Shown here piece by piece: positions 24,466 through 32,824 of a DNA stretch of 64,000 nt (position 1 is the first letter of the stretch; every line of letters begins with the position of its first letter). The translations under genes were made by a program, and so were the position numbers. Source of the DNA: Lentzea albida (GTDB lineage: Bacteria; Actinomycetota; Actinomycetes; Mycobacteriales; Pseudonocardiaceae); the NCBI RefSeq assembly GCF_900111005.1, contig NZ_FOFV01000018.1, forward strand, positions 62,001 through 126,000. Direction: 5' to 3'. The notes beneath the pieces are model-generated. The model saw only the letters and a program-made list of their open reading frames with translations, was not told the origin of the DNA and ran no database searches.

Positions 24466-25940
24466 TGACGGCCACCGCCGAGGATCGGCTCAAGGACCTC
24501 GGGTACACGTCGGAGTTCAAGCGGGACATGAGTCCCTGGGCGAACTTCTCGCTCGGCTTCACGTACCTCTCCCCCGTCGTCAGCACCTACACGCTGTTCG
24601 GCGTCGCCCTCGCCCTGGGCGGCCCGCCGATGATCTGGAGCTTCGTCGTCGCGGGCGTCGGCCAGTTCCTGGTCGCGCTCGTCTTCGGCGAGCTCGTGGC
24701 GCAGTACCCGGTCGCGGGCGGCGTGTACCCCTGGGCGCGCCGCCTGTGGGGCACGCGGTGGGCGTGGATGACCGGCTGGGTCTACATGATCGCGTTGCTG
24801 GTCACCATCGCGTCCGTCAGCTACGGCGCGGGCCCTTATCTGGCCACTCTTCTCGGCTACACAGCCAACGTCGGCAACACGGTGCTGTGCGCGGTCGCGA
24901 TCATCGCGGTCTCGACGCTGATCAACTACGCGGGAACGAAGGTCCTGTCCTGGGCCGCGATCTTCGGGTTCGCCGCCGAGATCGTCGGAGCGCTGGTGGT
25001 CGGCATCTGGCTGCTGGTCGACAACCGCGTGCACGGGCTGGGCGTGCTGTTCGACAGCTTCGGCGCGGAGGGCTCGGGCAGCTACCTTCCGGCGTTCTTC
25101 GCGGCGGGCATCATCGGCCTCTACCAGTACTACGGCTTCGAGGCGTGCGGGGACACCGCGGAAGAGGTCAAGGACCCCGGCCGCGTCATCCCGAAGGCCA
25201 TGCGCCGCACCATCTACATCGGCGGCGCGGCGGCCACGTTCGCGTGCCTGTCGCTGCTGCTGGCGGTGCCGGACTTCGGCAAGGTCATCTCCGGCGAGGA
25301 CGCCGACCCGGTCACGAACATCCTCACCAACGCGTTCGGCCCGGTCGGCTACAAGATCGTGATCGGTGTCGTGCTGATCTCGTTCCTGTCCTGCACGATG
25401 TCGTTGCAGGCGGCGGCCTCCCGGCTGACGTACTCCTACGCTCGCGACAAGATGCTGTTCGGGCACAAGGCTCTCGCGACGTTCAACAAGAAGCGCCACA
25501 TCCCGCCGTACGCGCTCGCACTCGCCGGTGTGATCCCGGCGGTCATCGTGGTCGCGTCGATGTTGTCCACGAACGCGCTGGACAAGATCGTGTCGTTCGC
25601 GACGCTCGGCATCTACCTGGGCTTCCAGATGGTCGTGTTCGCGGCGCTGCGGGCGCGGCTCAAGGGCTGGACGCCGTCGGGTGAGTTCACGCTCGGCCGG
25701 TGGGGACTGGTCGTCAACGTGCTGGCGCTCGCGTACGGCGTCGCGGCGATGGTGAACATGGTGTGGCCGCGCACTCCGGACGCGCCCTGGTACGACAACT
25801 ACATCGTCATCCTGAGCGGTGTCCTGGTAGTCGGTATCGGCCTGGTGTACATGGTGGTCGCCAAGCCGTTCGGCAACTCCGACGCGGCGGCCGGGGACGC
25901 GGTGCCCGTCGGACAGTCACGGCCCCTGCAACCGCAGTAG
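24465..25940 (+). CDS. APC-superfamily permease, probably for choline/betaine
   Basis: 491 residues, about twelve membrane segments. The N-terminus FSLGFTYLSPVVSTYTLFGV and GGVYPWARRLWG in the third segment, plus YYGFEACGDTAEEVKDPGRV, are typical of the amino acid/choline transporter branch of the APC superfamily. It shares one base with the betA stop, so it is translated with the oxidation genes and is presumably their uptake system. The substrate is inferred from the operon alone. Its 3' end overlaps the convergent regulator by 24 bases. Confidence 0.88.
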   Translation: MTATAEDRLKDLGYTSEFKRDMSPWANFSLGFTYLSPVVSTYTLFGVALALGGPPMIWSFVVAGVGQFLVALVFGELVAQYPVAGGVYPWARRLWGTRWAWMTGWVYMIALLVTIASVSYGAGPYLATLLGYTANVGNTVLCAVAIIAVSTLINYAGTKVLSWAAIFGFAAEIVGALVVGIWLLVDNRVHGLGVLFDSFGAEGSGSYLPAFFAAGIIGLYQYYGFEACGDTAEEVKDPGRVIPKAMRRTIYIGGAAATFACLSLLLAVPDFGKVISGEDADPVTNILTNAFGPVGYKIVIGVVLISFLSCTMSLQAAASRLTYSYARDKMLFGHKALATFNKKRHIPPYALALAGVIPAVIVVASMLSTNALDKIVSFATLGIYLGFQMVVFAALRARLKGWTPSGEFTLGRWGLVVNVLALAYGVAAMVNMVWPRTPDAPWYDNYIVILSGVLVVGIGLVYMVVAKPFGNSDAAAGDAVPVGQSRPLQPQ

Positions 25941-27467
25941 GCGCAGGGCGAGCTGCACCTCCAGCACGCGGTCGGGCGACTGCCAGTCGCCCAGCAGCGA
26001 CGTGACCCGGTCGAGTCGTTGCGTGACCGTGTTGACGTGGAGGTGCAGCTCCGCCTTGGCACGGCTGAGGTTCGCGCCGCAGCGGAAGTAGACCTCCAGC
26101 GTGTGCACCAGTTCCGTGCCGCGCTCGGCGTCGTAGTCGAGCACCGGCCCGAGCACCGACCGCACGTACCCGGACACGTTCGCCCGGTCTCCCAGCAGCA
26201 CGCCGACGAACCCGAGGTCGGCCATCGTCGCGGCGTCCTTCTCCCGGCCCAGCTGCCGCAACGCCTTCAGGCACCGCCGCGCCTCCTCGTAGGCCTCGGC
26301 GATCGCCGCCGGTCCCTCGACCGGACCGCACGCGCCGACCGTGGCGTCCAGTGCCTTGGCCACCTCCCGCGCGACCTGGGTGGACGCCGAGGGCAACGCC
26401 AGCACGACGTCCCGGCCGCGCGACCCGGCCAGTCCCCTGTGGACGGACGCGTAGTGCGTCGCCCCGGAGAGGTTCCCGTCCGCCACCAGCACCACGTGCG
26501 GGTCCGACAGCTCCACGCCCACCCGGCGCGCCCGCGCCAGCAGCCCGGCCGCGTCCCGCCCGTCCAGGATGTCGGTGATCAGCTCGCCGCGGACCTTGTT
26601 CTCCGCCTCGGCCACGGTCCGGCGCAGCAGCAACAGCAACGCCGTCACCGCCGCCGACCGCTCGAACACGCGCCGGTCCGCGTCGGTCAGGTCGGGACGC
26701 CCGGACAACGCGATCCCACCCAGCAGCTCCGACCCGGCCAGCACCGCGCACACCCACACGTCGCCGAGCAGCACGGCACGCCCGTTGGCCCGCACGGCCA
26801 GCGAGGGCACGGTCTCCAGCACCTCGACCGGACCACCGAGCAGCTCCCCCACCGCGGCGGCGACCTCGGCCGAGGAACCGCCGCGCAGCACCAGGTCCGT
26901 GAGCCGGTCGTGCGCCTCCTCGGCCCGTTTCATGGCCTCGTTGTGCGACTGGATCGTCGCGAACAACGACGCCGTGTCGATCGCGATCGCCGCGTGGTCG
27001 GCCAGCGACTGCAGCAGCGCGACCTCCTCGGGCGGGAAATCCCGCGAGGTCCGGTCGGCCGCGTACAGCACACCGATGACCTTCGAGTCGAGCTTCAGCG
27101 GCACGCCCAGGATCGCCGCCAGGCCCTCGTCCCGCACCGCCGAGTCGATCGGCCGCGTGTGGTTGAAGCGGGCGTCCGCGAAGTAGTCGGGGGTCGCGTA
27201 CGGCCGGGCGGTCTGCGCGACCAGTCCGCCGAGGCCCTCGCCGAGTCCCAGCCGGACCTTCTGGAACAACGGCGAGAACGACCCGTCCGTCACCCTCATG
27301 TAGGTGCCGGCCGGGTCGTTCATCGACAGGTACGAGACGTCCGTCCCGAGCAGCGTCCGCGCTCTGCGCACGATCGAGCGGAGGACCGCGTCCAGCTCGC
27401 GCATGCCCGCGAGCTCGGACGCGGTCTCGAACAACGCCGCCAGTTCGGCCTCACGCCGTCGTGTCAC
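25917..27467 (-). CDS. GAF-domain PucR/CdaR-type transcriptional regulator
   Basis: 516 residues. GTG start overlapping the transporter stop (GTGA). Residues about 5-165 form a GAF sensory domain (ELDAVLRSIVRRARTLLGTD, GEGLGGLVAQTARPY, LGVPLKLDSKVIGVLYAADR). A central variable domain follows, and the last 60 residues are the PucR-type HTH_30 helix-turn-helix (VHTLEVYFRCGANLSRAKAE, LHLHVNTVTQRLDRV). Third gene of an operon with an MHS transporter and 3-hydroxybutyrate dehydrogenase, which it presumably activates. Confidence 0.9.
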   Translation of the reverse strand: MTRRREAELAALFETASELAGMRELDAVLRSIVRRARTLLGTDVSYLSMNDPAGTYMRVTDGSFSPLFQKVRLGLGEGLGGLVAQTARPYATPDYFADARFNHTRPIDSAVRDEGLAAILGVPLKLDSKVIGVLYAADRTSRDFPPEEVALLQSLADHAAIAIDTASLFATIQSHNEAMKRAEEAHDRLTDLVLRGGSSAEVAAAVGELLGGPVEVLETVPSLAVRANGRAVLLGDVWVCAVLAGSELLGGIALSGRPDLTDADRRVFERSAAVTALLLLLRRTVAEAENKVRGELITDILDGRDAAGLLARARRVGVELSDPHVVLVADGNLSGATHYASVHRGLAGSRGRDVVLALPSASTQVAREVAKALDATVGACGPVEGPAAIAEAYEEARRCLKALRQLGREKDAATMADLGFVGVLLGDRANVSGYVRSVLGPVLDYDAERGTELVHTLEVYFRCGANLSRAKAELHLHVNTVTQRLDRVTSLLGDWQSPDRVLEVQLALRLLRLQGP

Positions 27468-28756
27468 ACCCCAACCCTGTCACGATCCTCCAGATCCGCA
27501 CCACGGGTCTCCTTGGCGAGCAGGATCGCGATGACCGTGATCACGCAGGTGATCACGACGTAGATCGAGATGGGGAACGACGTCCCGTAGGCCTTCAGCA
27601 GGGCCGTCGCGATCAACGGGGCCAGCGCGCCCGCCGCGATCGACGCCAGCTGGTAGCCGACCGACGCCCCGGAGTACCGCACCCGCGTGCCGAACAGCTC
27701 CGAGAAGAACGCCGCCTGCGGCCCGTACATCGCGCCGTGCAGGACGAGGCCGACCGTCGCCGCGACGGTGATCAGCACCGGGTCCTTCGTGTCCAGCATC
27801 GGGAAGAACACGAAGATCCACACGCCGATGCCGACCGCGCCGATCAGGTAGATCGCCCGCCTCCCGAACCTGTCCGAGAGGTGGCCCCAGACCGGGATCG
27901 TGACGAGGTGCACCGCCGAGGCGATCAGCACGGCGTTGAGCCCCACCGACTTCGACAGCCCGAGCCCGGTCGTCAGGTACACCAGGATGAACGCGGTGAT
28001 CACGTAGTACGACACGTTCTCGGCGAACCGCGCGCCCATCGCGATCAGCACCTCGCGCCAGTTGTGCTTCAGCAGTTCGAGGACGGGTGCCTTCTCCTGC
28101 ACGGGCTCCTTCGCGCGCTTCTCCTGCGCCGCCAGGAAGACCGGCGACTCGGACACCGTCAGCCGGATCCAGAGACCGATCACCACGAGCACACCGGACA
28201 GCAGGAACGGGATGCGCCAGCCCCACGCGAGGAAGTCCGCCTCCGACTGCACCGCGGCGAGCACGGCCAGCACCGCCGTCGCGAGCAGGTTCCCGCACGG
28301 CACACCGGCCTGCGGCCACGAGGCCCAGTACCCGCGCCGTTTCGCGTCACCGTGCTCGGAGACGATCAGCACCGCGCCGCCCCACTCGCCGCCGAGCGCG
28401 AAGCCCTGCACCAGGCGCAGGAACGTCAGCAGCAGTGGCGCCGCGACGCCCACCGACGCGTACGTCGGCAGCACGCCCATGAGCATCGTCGCGCCACCCA
28501 TCAGCAGCAACGACAGCACCAGCAACTTCTTGCGCCCCAAGCGGTCTCCGTAGTGGCCGAAGACCACACCGCCGAGCGGCCGGGCGAGGAAGCCGATCGC
28601 GTACGTCGTGAAGGCGAGCAACGTGCCCGTCAGCGGGTCCGCCGTCGGGAAGAACAGCTTGTTGAACACCAGGGCGGCTGCCGAGCCGTAGAGGAAGAAG
28701 TCGTACCACTCGACAGTTGTTCCGATGAGCGAAGCGCCTACCACTTTTTTGATCAT
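27464..28756 (-). CDS. MFS transporter, metabolite:H+ symporter (MHS) family
   Basis: 430 residues, twelve membrane segments. ATG at 28756 with GAGGAG six bases upstream. TTVEWYDFFLYGSAAALVFN, YGDRLGRKKLL and FALGGEWGGAVL are the MHS signatures. It starts ten bases after the 3-hydroxybutyrate dehydrogenase stop and overlaps the regulator by four bases, so it is probably the uptake carrier for 3-hydroxybutyrate or a similar acid (inference from the operon). Confidence 0.9.
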   Translation of the reverse strand: MIKKVVGASLIGTTVEWYDFFLYGSAAALVFNKLFFPTADPLTGTLLAFTTYAIGFLARPLGGVVFGHYGDRLGRKKLLVLSLLLMGGATMLMGVLPTYASVGVAAPLLLTFLRLVQGFALGGEWGGAVLIVSEHGDAKRRGYWASWPQAGVPCGNLLATAVLAVLAAVQSEADFLAWGWRIPFLLSGVLVVIGLWIRLTVSESPVFLAAQEKRAKEPVQEKAPVLELLKHNWREVLIAMGARFAENVSYYVITAFILVYLTTGLGLSKSVGLNAVLIASAVHLVTIPVWGHLSDRFGRRAIYLIGAVGIGVWIFVFFPMLDTKDPVLITVAATVGLVLHGAMYGPQAAFFSELFGTRVRYSGASVGYQLASIAAGALAPLIATALLKAYGTSFPISIYVVITCVITVIAILLAKETRGADLEDRDRVGV

Positions 28757-28766
28757 CGACAACTCC

Positions 28767-29498
28767 TCATTGAGCTGACCAGCCGCCATCGACGGCCAAC
28801 GACGTACCGGTGACAAAACTGTTGTCGCACAACCACAGCACCGCGGAGGCCACCTCGGAAGGCTCCATCATCCGTTTGACTGCGCTGCGCTGGAGGAAGA
28901 TGCGCTCCGGGACCTCCGCCTCGGGGATCCCGTGCACCTTCGCCTGGTCCGCGATCTGCTTCTCCACCAACGGGGTGCGCACGTAACCGGGCGCCACGCA
29001 GTTCGACGTGACGCCGTGCGGCGCGCCTTCCAGCGCGGCGACCTTGGAGAACCCCTCCAGGCCGTGCTTCGCGGCGGTGTAGGCGGACTTGAACGCGGAC
29101 GCGCGGATGCCGTGCACGCTGGTGATGTGCACCAGCCGGCCCCAGCCGCGCTCGTACATGTGCGGCAGGACGTGCCGGGTGAGGCGGAACGCGGCCCCCA
29201 CCATCAGGTCGAGCATCAGCGAGAAGCGCTCGACCGGGAACTCGTGGATGGGCGCGACGTGCTGCACGCCGGCGTTGTTGACGAGGACGTCGATCCCGGT
29301 GGGGAGCGAGTCGACCGGACCGGTCAGGTCGAGGACGTGACCGACGCCGCCGAGCTCCTCGGCGAGCGAGTGGACCTTGGGGTCGAGATCGACCAGATGG
29401 ACCTCGGCGCCCTCATCGGCCAGCGCGCGAGCGCAGGCCAGGCCTATGCCGCTCGCGGCTCCGGTGACCAGCGCGGTGTGACCCGTGACACTCGACAT
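28767..29498 (-). CDS. bdhA: 3-hydroxybutyrate dehydrogenase (SDR family)
   Basis: 243 residues. NAD motif TGAASGIG at residues 13-20, NNAG at about 74, catalytic Ser in HITSVHG, Tyr and Lys in YTAAKHG. The phrases SVHGIRASAFKSAYTAAKHG and CVAPGYVRTPLVEKQI are characteristic of D-3-hydroxybutyrate dehydrogenases, which make acetoacetate. First gene of a three-gene operon with a transporter and a GAF/PucR regulator. Confidence 0.88.
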   Translation of the reverse strand: MSSVTGHTALVTGAASGIGLACARALADEGAEVHLVDLDPKVHSLAEELGGVGHVLDLTGPVDSLPTGIDVLVNNAGVQHVAPIHEFPVERFSLMLDLMVGAAFRLTRHVLPHMYERGWGRLVHITSVHGIRASAFKSAYTAAKHGLEGFSKVAALEGAPHGVTSNCVAPGYVRTPLVEKQIADQAKVHGIPEAEVPERIFLQRSAVKRMMEPSEVASAVLWLCDNSFVTGTSLAVDGGWSAQ

Positions 29499-29680
29499 GC
29501 CCAGAACGGTAGGCGTCCCGGAGCGGACGTGACATGTGGCTCACCCACATAACGCCTGGTCAACAGGTGGCTTTAGCCACCATTTAGCAAGAAGAGGGCA
29601 TATGTGCCAGAAGACTGGGTACAGAGGCGTAAGCTCCCGTCACCTGAACGGGGGAAGATCTTTACGAGGGGGAAACACCC

Positions 29681-29788
29681 ATGTCCGCCACACCCATTTA
29701 CGACGATCTCCTGCGCGAGCTCGAAGGCATCGCGCAGGAGGCCGGTCTGACCGACTCGGAGCCCACTCCCGAGCCCGTCAAGTCGTAA
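29681..29788 (+). CDS. Short acidic peptide, 35 residues
   Basis: ATG at 29681 with GAGGGGG eight bases upstream, a clear ribosome site. The peptide starts MSATPIYDDLLRELEGIAQ, forms one predicted amphipathic acidic helix and ends in a Pro/Glu tail (PTPEPVKS). Monocistronic in a 290-bp gap and ends three bases before the convergent LCP gene. A hairpin (GGTGGC, four bases, GCCACC) lies upstream at about 29565-29580. I know no family. It could be a small regulator or a peptide precursor, but no modification enzymes are adjacent. Confidence 0.55.
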   Translation: MSATPIYDDLLRELEGIAQEAGLTDSEPTPEPVKS

Positions 29789-29791
29789 GCG

Positions 29792-30811
29792 CTACTTCGG
29801 AGGGGCGATCAGCTCGGCGGGCACCGGCTGGTCCTTGCTGATCAGGTCGAACAGCGTGGACGCCTTCTCCCTGTCCCACTGCACGACCGAGCCCGCACCG
29901 GGCACCGTCGGCGTGGATCCGACCGGCACCGTTCCGCTCGTCGCGTCGCTCATGTTCAGCGCGACGCTCGCCAGGTGCCACACGTGGTCGTCCTCGTTGA
30001 CCGACACCGCTCCGGACGCCGCGTTCATCAGCGGGATGACGCGGAACGGGTTCGCGAGCGTCGCCGGGCTCTTCACCTTCTCGAAGAGCGCCGACAGGAA
30101 CTTGCGCTGGTTCTGCACGCGCTGCAGGTCGGCCGTCGCGAACGCGCGGGTCCGCACGAACCCGAGCGCCTGCGGCCCGTCGAGCTCCTGGCAGCCCGCG
30201 GCCAGGTCGATGCCGGCCAGCGGATCCTTGATCGGCTCGTCGAGGCAGATGTCGACACCGCCGACCGCGTCGACCATGTCGGAGAACCCGCCGAAGCCGA
30301 TCTCCATGTAGTGGTCGATCCGCACGCCGGTCGCACCCTCGACGGTCTGCACGAGCATCTGCGGACCACCGAACGCGTACGCCGCGTTGACCTTGTTGCG
30401 CCCGTTCTCCGGGATGGAGACGTAGGAGTCGCGCGGGATCGACAGCAGCACCGGCTTGGCCGCGCTGTTGTCCGGCAGGTGCAACATCATGATGGTGTCG
30501 GTCCGCCTCCCGGCGGCGTCACCGGTGGCGAGCGCGTCCTTCTGCTCCTGCGTCAGGCCTTCCCGCGCGTCCGATCCGACGAGCAGCCAGGTGGTGCCCG
30601 GCGTCTCGGCGGGACGGCCCTCGTAGTCCGGCAGCGCGTTGATCCGCGTGAGCGTCGAGTCGACGTAGAACCCGAACCCGACGGCACCCAGAACCAGGAC
30701 GAGCAGCAGCACCAGGATGACGCGTCCCGGACGCCTCTTCTTCCTCATCGGCCGCTGCGGCGGCATGGGACGCCGCGGCTGCTGGTAGCCGTGGTGATAC
30801 CCAGCGCTCAT
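29792..30811 (-). CDS. LytR-CpsA-Psr (LCP) family cell-envelope transferase
   Basis: 339 residues. A basic, proline-rich cytoplasmic tail (about 1-29) precedes one membrane segment (VILVLLLVLVLGAVGFGFYV). The extracellular LCP domain shows LLVGSDARE, RRTDTIMMLHL, LLSIPRDSYVSIP and VDAVGGVDICLDEPI with the arginines and aspartates that bind polyprenyl pyrophosphate. LCP enzymes attach polymers such as arabinogalactan or teichoic acids to peptidoglycan. No C-terminal LytR domain, so the short form. Single gene. Confidence 0.92.
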   Translation of the reverse strand: MSAGYHHGYQQPRRPMPPQRPMRKKRRPGRVILVLLLVLVLGAVGFGFYVDSTLTRINALPDYEGRPAETPGTTWLLVGSDAREGLTQEQKDALATGDAAGRRTDTIMMLHLPDNSAAKPVLLSIPRDSYVSIPENGRNKVNAAYAFGGPQMLVQTVEGATGVRIDHYMEIGFGGFSDMVDAVGGVDICLDEPIKDPLAGIDLAAGCQELDGPQALGFVRTRAFATADLQRVQNQRKFLSALFEKVKSPATLANPFRVIPLMNAASGAVSVNEDDHVWHLASVALNMSDATSGTVPVGSTPTVPGAGSVVQWDREKASTLFDLISKDQPVPAELIAPPK

Positions 30812-30845
30812 GTGTCGCCAACCCCGATCGCTTCAGTTCCGCTTT

Positions 30846-30879
30846 GCAACTAGGGACGCCGTTCGTCCCCTTAGGTTGC
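30846..30879 (-). terminator. Hairpin downstream of the DUF3037 gene
   Basis: GCAAC and GGGACG pair with CGTCCC and GTTGC around a 5-base loop (CCGTT). It lies 9 bases after the DUF3037 stop and before the next leftward gene, consistent with a terminator. Confidence 0.5.
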
Positions 30880-30887
30880 GAGGAAAC

Positions 30888-31274
30888 CTACCGGGGTGGC
30901 AGCACCAACGCCTCGAAAAGTCTGGTGACCTCGGCGGACGGGTCGTCGGTCCAGCCCGTGTGGGCCGGGGACGTCTGCACGATCGTGCTGCGGGGCGCGG
31001 TCAGCCAGCGGAACCGCTGCCCGATCGTCGTCCGGCTGACCGGGCCTGCCGCGGCCGCGCCGTCGCACGAGTTCACGAGGTGCTCGAGGCTGCTCTCGAG
31101 CACCTCCACGTCGAGGTGCGGGTCCAGCACCCGCAGCCGGTCACCGTCCACATGGGTCTTGGCGCACAGGAAGTCCAGCGGCGCGCAGTAGACGAGGACG
31201 CCGACGTTCATGAACTCACCGCGCTCCTGCCGCGGAACGGCCCGCAGCAGCGCGTACTCAAACACGTGCGGCAC
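30888..31274 (-). CDS. DUF3037 protein
   Basis: 128 residues. GTG at 31274 has GGAGG six bases upstream, inside the end of the HipA-like gene (17-bp overlap). Family features include YALLRAVPRQERGEFMNVGV at the N-terminus and the LDPHLDVEVLESSLEHL segment. DUF3037 genes are commonly found right after HipA-like kinase genes. Their joint function is not known. The short helical protein may be a partner or target of the kinase. Confidence 0.85.
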   Translation of the reverse strand: MPHVFEYALLRAVPRQERGEFMNVGVLVYCAPLDFLCAKTHVDGDRLRVLDPHLDVEVLESSLEHLVNSCDGAAAAGPVSRTTIGQRFRWLTAPRSTIVQTSPAHTGWTDDPSAEVTRLFEALVLPPR

Positions 31275-32016
31275 GCGCGGCCTCCAGCGAGTCGACCCAG
31301 CCGCGGTTCTGCAAGCGGTAGGTGAAGAAGTCCTTGTAGCGCTGACGGAGTTCCGCCGGATCGCCTTCCAGCCACTCGTCGGGGACGAGCGCGAGCACCT
31401 CGTCGAGCACCTCCGGCGTGACCAGTGCCGCCATCTCCGCGTCCACTTCGGACACCGAGGCCGCGTTGGGCAGCATCGCGTGGTCCGAGGCGTCGTAGCG
31501 GTAGTCCTTGGTGGCCGGGCGTTCCTCGCTCCACGAGTAGTGGAAGTACAGCGAGGCACCGTGGTCGATGAGCCACGGTTCGCGGTGCCACAGCAGCATG
31601 TTCGGGTTGCGCCAGCTGCGGTCCACGTTCAGGACCAGCGCGTCGAACCACAACAGCTTCGTGGCGAGCCCGGTGCCGGGATCGCGCACGACCGGGTTGA
31701 AGTCGAACGAGCCGGGCAGGTAGTCGAGCCCGAGGTTGAGGCCGCCGCTGGCCCGCAGCAGCTCCTGGACCTCCTGGTCGGGTTCGGCGCGCGCCAGCTC
31801 GGGGTCGAGGTGCACCAGGACGATCTCCGGTATGCGGAAGCCCAGCCTGCGCGCGAGCTCGCCGACGACGACCTCGGCGACCAGCACCTTCACGCCCTGC
31901 CCGGCACCGCGGAACTTCACCACGTACATGCCCAGGTCGTCGGCCTCGACCAGTCCCGGCATCGACCCGCCCTCGCGGAACGGGGTGACGTACCGGGTGG
32001 CCGTGACCTCCCGCAA
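31258..32016 (-). CDS. HipA-like kinase-fold protein
   Basis: 252 residues from TTG at 32016, with AGGGAG four bases upstream. An in-frame GTG at 32037 has no ribosome site but cannot be excluded. The opening REVTATRYVTPFREGGSMPG, the basic loop KFRGAGQGVKVLVAE, the catalytic-loop-like LVLNVDRSWRNPNML and the metal-binding-like WLIDHGASL support a HipA-type protein kinase fold without the toxin's usual HipB partner. It overlaps the DUF3037 gene. Substrate unknown. Confidence 0.82.
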   Translation of the reverse strand: MREVTATRYVTPFREGGSMPGLVEADDLGMYVVKFRGAGQGVKVLVAEVVVGELARRLGFRIPEIVLVHLDPELARAEPDQEVQELLRASGGLNLGLDYLPGSFDFNPVVRDPGTGLATKLLWFDALVLNVDRSWRNPNMLLWHREPWLIDHGASLYFHYSWSEERPATKDYRYDASDHAMLPNAASVSEVDAEMAALVTPEVLDEVLALVPDEWLEGDPAELRQRYKDFFTYRLQNRGWVDSLEAARAARV

Positions 32017-32047
32017 AGAACTCCCTGCCACATTCACCGGCGCATGA

Positions 32048-32503
32048 TCACACGAAGGCACGCTGGAAGCCGAGCAGGATTCCGCCCCAGCCGCCGTCGC
32101 CGCTGACGCCCTCGCGGAGCCGGTCCGGCTTGACGAAGTGCCGTTCGAAACCGCGATGCACCAGCTCAACGCGGGTGCCGGTCCCCTCGGCGGTGAAGGT
32201 GATCTCGACTTCGGAGGCCCTCGCCGGGTCCGGGTCGTAATCCCAGTCACCGTCGAGGTGCCAGGCCAGCAGCAGCCGCGACGGCGGCTCCCACGCCGTG
32301 ACCGAACCCCAGTCGCACTCGGTGCCGTCCACGCCGACCTCGTACCAGCGGCCGCCCGGGCGCGGTTCGACGACGACGTCGCGCAGGTCCGCCTCGCCGA
32401 TGTGGTGCGCCGGCGGCCACCACGTCACGAACTTCTCGGTGAACACCTTGAACGCGTGGTCCGCCGAGGCGTTGACCAGCACGGACCGCCGTACCTCAAT
32501 CAT
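32048..32503 (-). CDS. SRPBCC/AHSA1-domain protein
   Basis: 151 residues. Starts MIEVRRSVLVNASADHAFKV and contains WWPPAHHIG, PRPGGRWYEVGVDGTECDWG and the WGGILLGF C-terminal helix, the START-like hydrophobic-cavity fold of the AHSA1 group. It overlaps the ArsR-type regulator by 4 bases (ATGA). Such ArsR/AHSA1 pairs are common. The ligand is unknown. Confidence 0.9.
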   Translation of the reverse strand: MIEVRRSVLVNASADHAFKVFTEKFVTWWPPAHHIGEADLRDVVVEPRPGGRWYEVGVDGTECDWGSVTAWEPPSRLLLAWHLDGDWDYDPDPARASEVEITFTAEGTGTRVELVHRGFERHFVKPDRLREGVSGDGGWGGILLGFQRAFV

Positions 32504-32802
32504 GACTCCTCCACCGCCGCAGCGAAGTTCGCGAGCGCCTGACCCCAGGCTTCGTCGAGGTAGTCGCGCAACGCGGCCACCCCCACGTGGTCGACCGAGT
32601 ACCGCCGCCGGGTCCCCTCGGCCTCGACGCGGACCAGCCGCGCCTCCTTGAGCACCTTGAGGTGCTGGGACACGGCCGGTCGCGACACGGGCAGCTCGGC
32701 TGCGATCTCCCCCACCGCCCGCGGCCCGGCCACGAGCAGCGTGAAGATCTCGCGGCGGGTCGGGTCGCCGAGCGCCGCGAACGCCGTTTGGTAAGTCTCC
32801 AC
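32500..32802 (-). CDS. ArsR-family winged-helix regulator
   Basis: 100 residues with the HTH at about 12-75 (LGDPTRREIFTLLVAGPRAVG, RPAVSQHLKVLKEARLV). There is no CxC metal site, so it is probably not a metal sensor. It is co-translated with the SRPBCC gene and preceded by a perfect 7-bp inverted repeat at 32807-32824, its likely autoregulatory operator. Confidence 0.93.
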   Translation of the reverse strand: METYQTAFAALGDPTRREIFTLLVAGPRAVGEIAAELPVSRPAVSQHLKVLKEARLVRVEAEGTRRRYSVDHVGVAALRDYLDEAWGQALANFAAAVEES

Positions 32803-32824
32803 GAACGGTAAGTCTGAACTTACC
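32790..32824. promoter_or_regulatory. ArsR operator candidate
   Basis: GGTAAGT (32807-32813), CTGA, ACTTACC (32818-32824): a perfect inverted repeat immediately upstream of the ArsR start. An extra half-site GGTAAGTC (32790-32797) lies in the first codons. The operator also overlaps the stop codon of the upstream SGNH gene. Confidence 0.7.
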
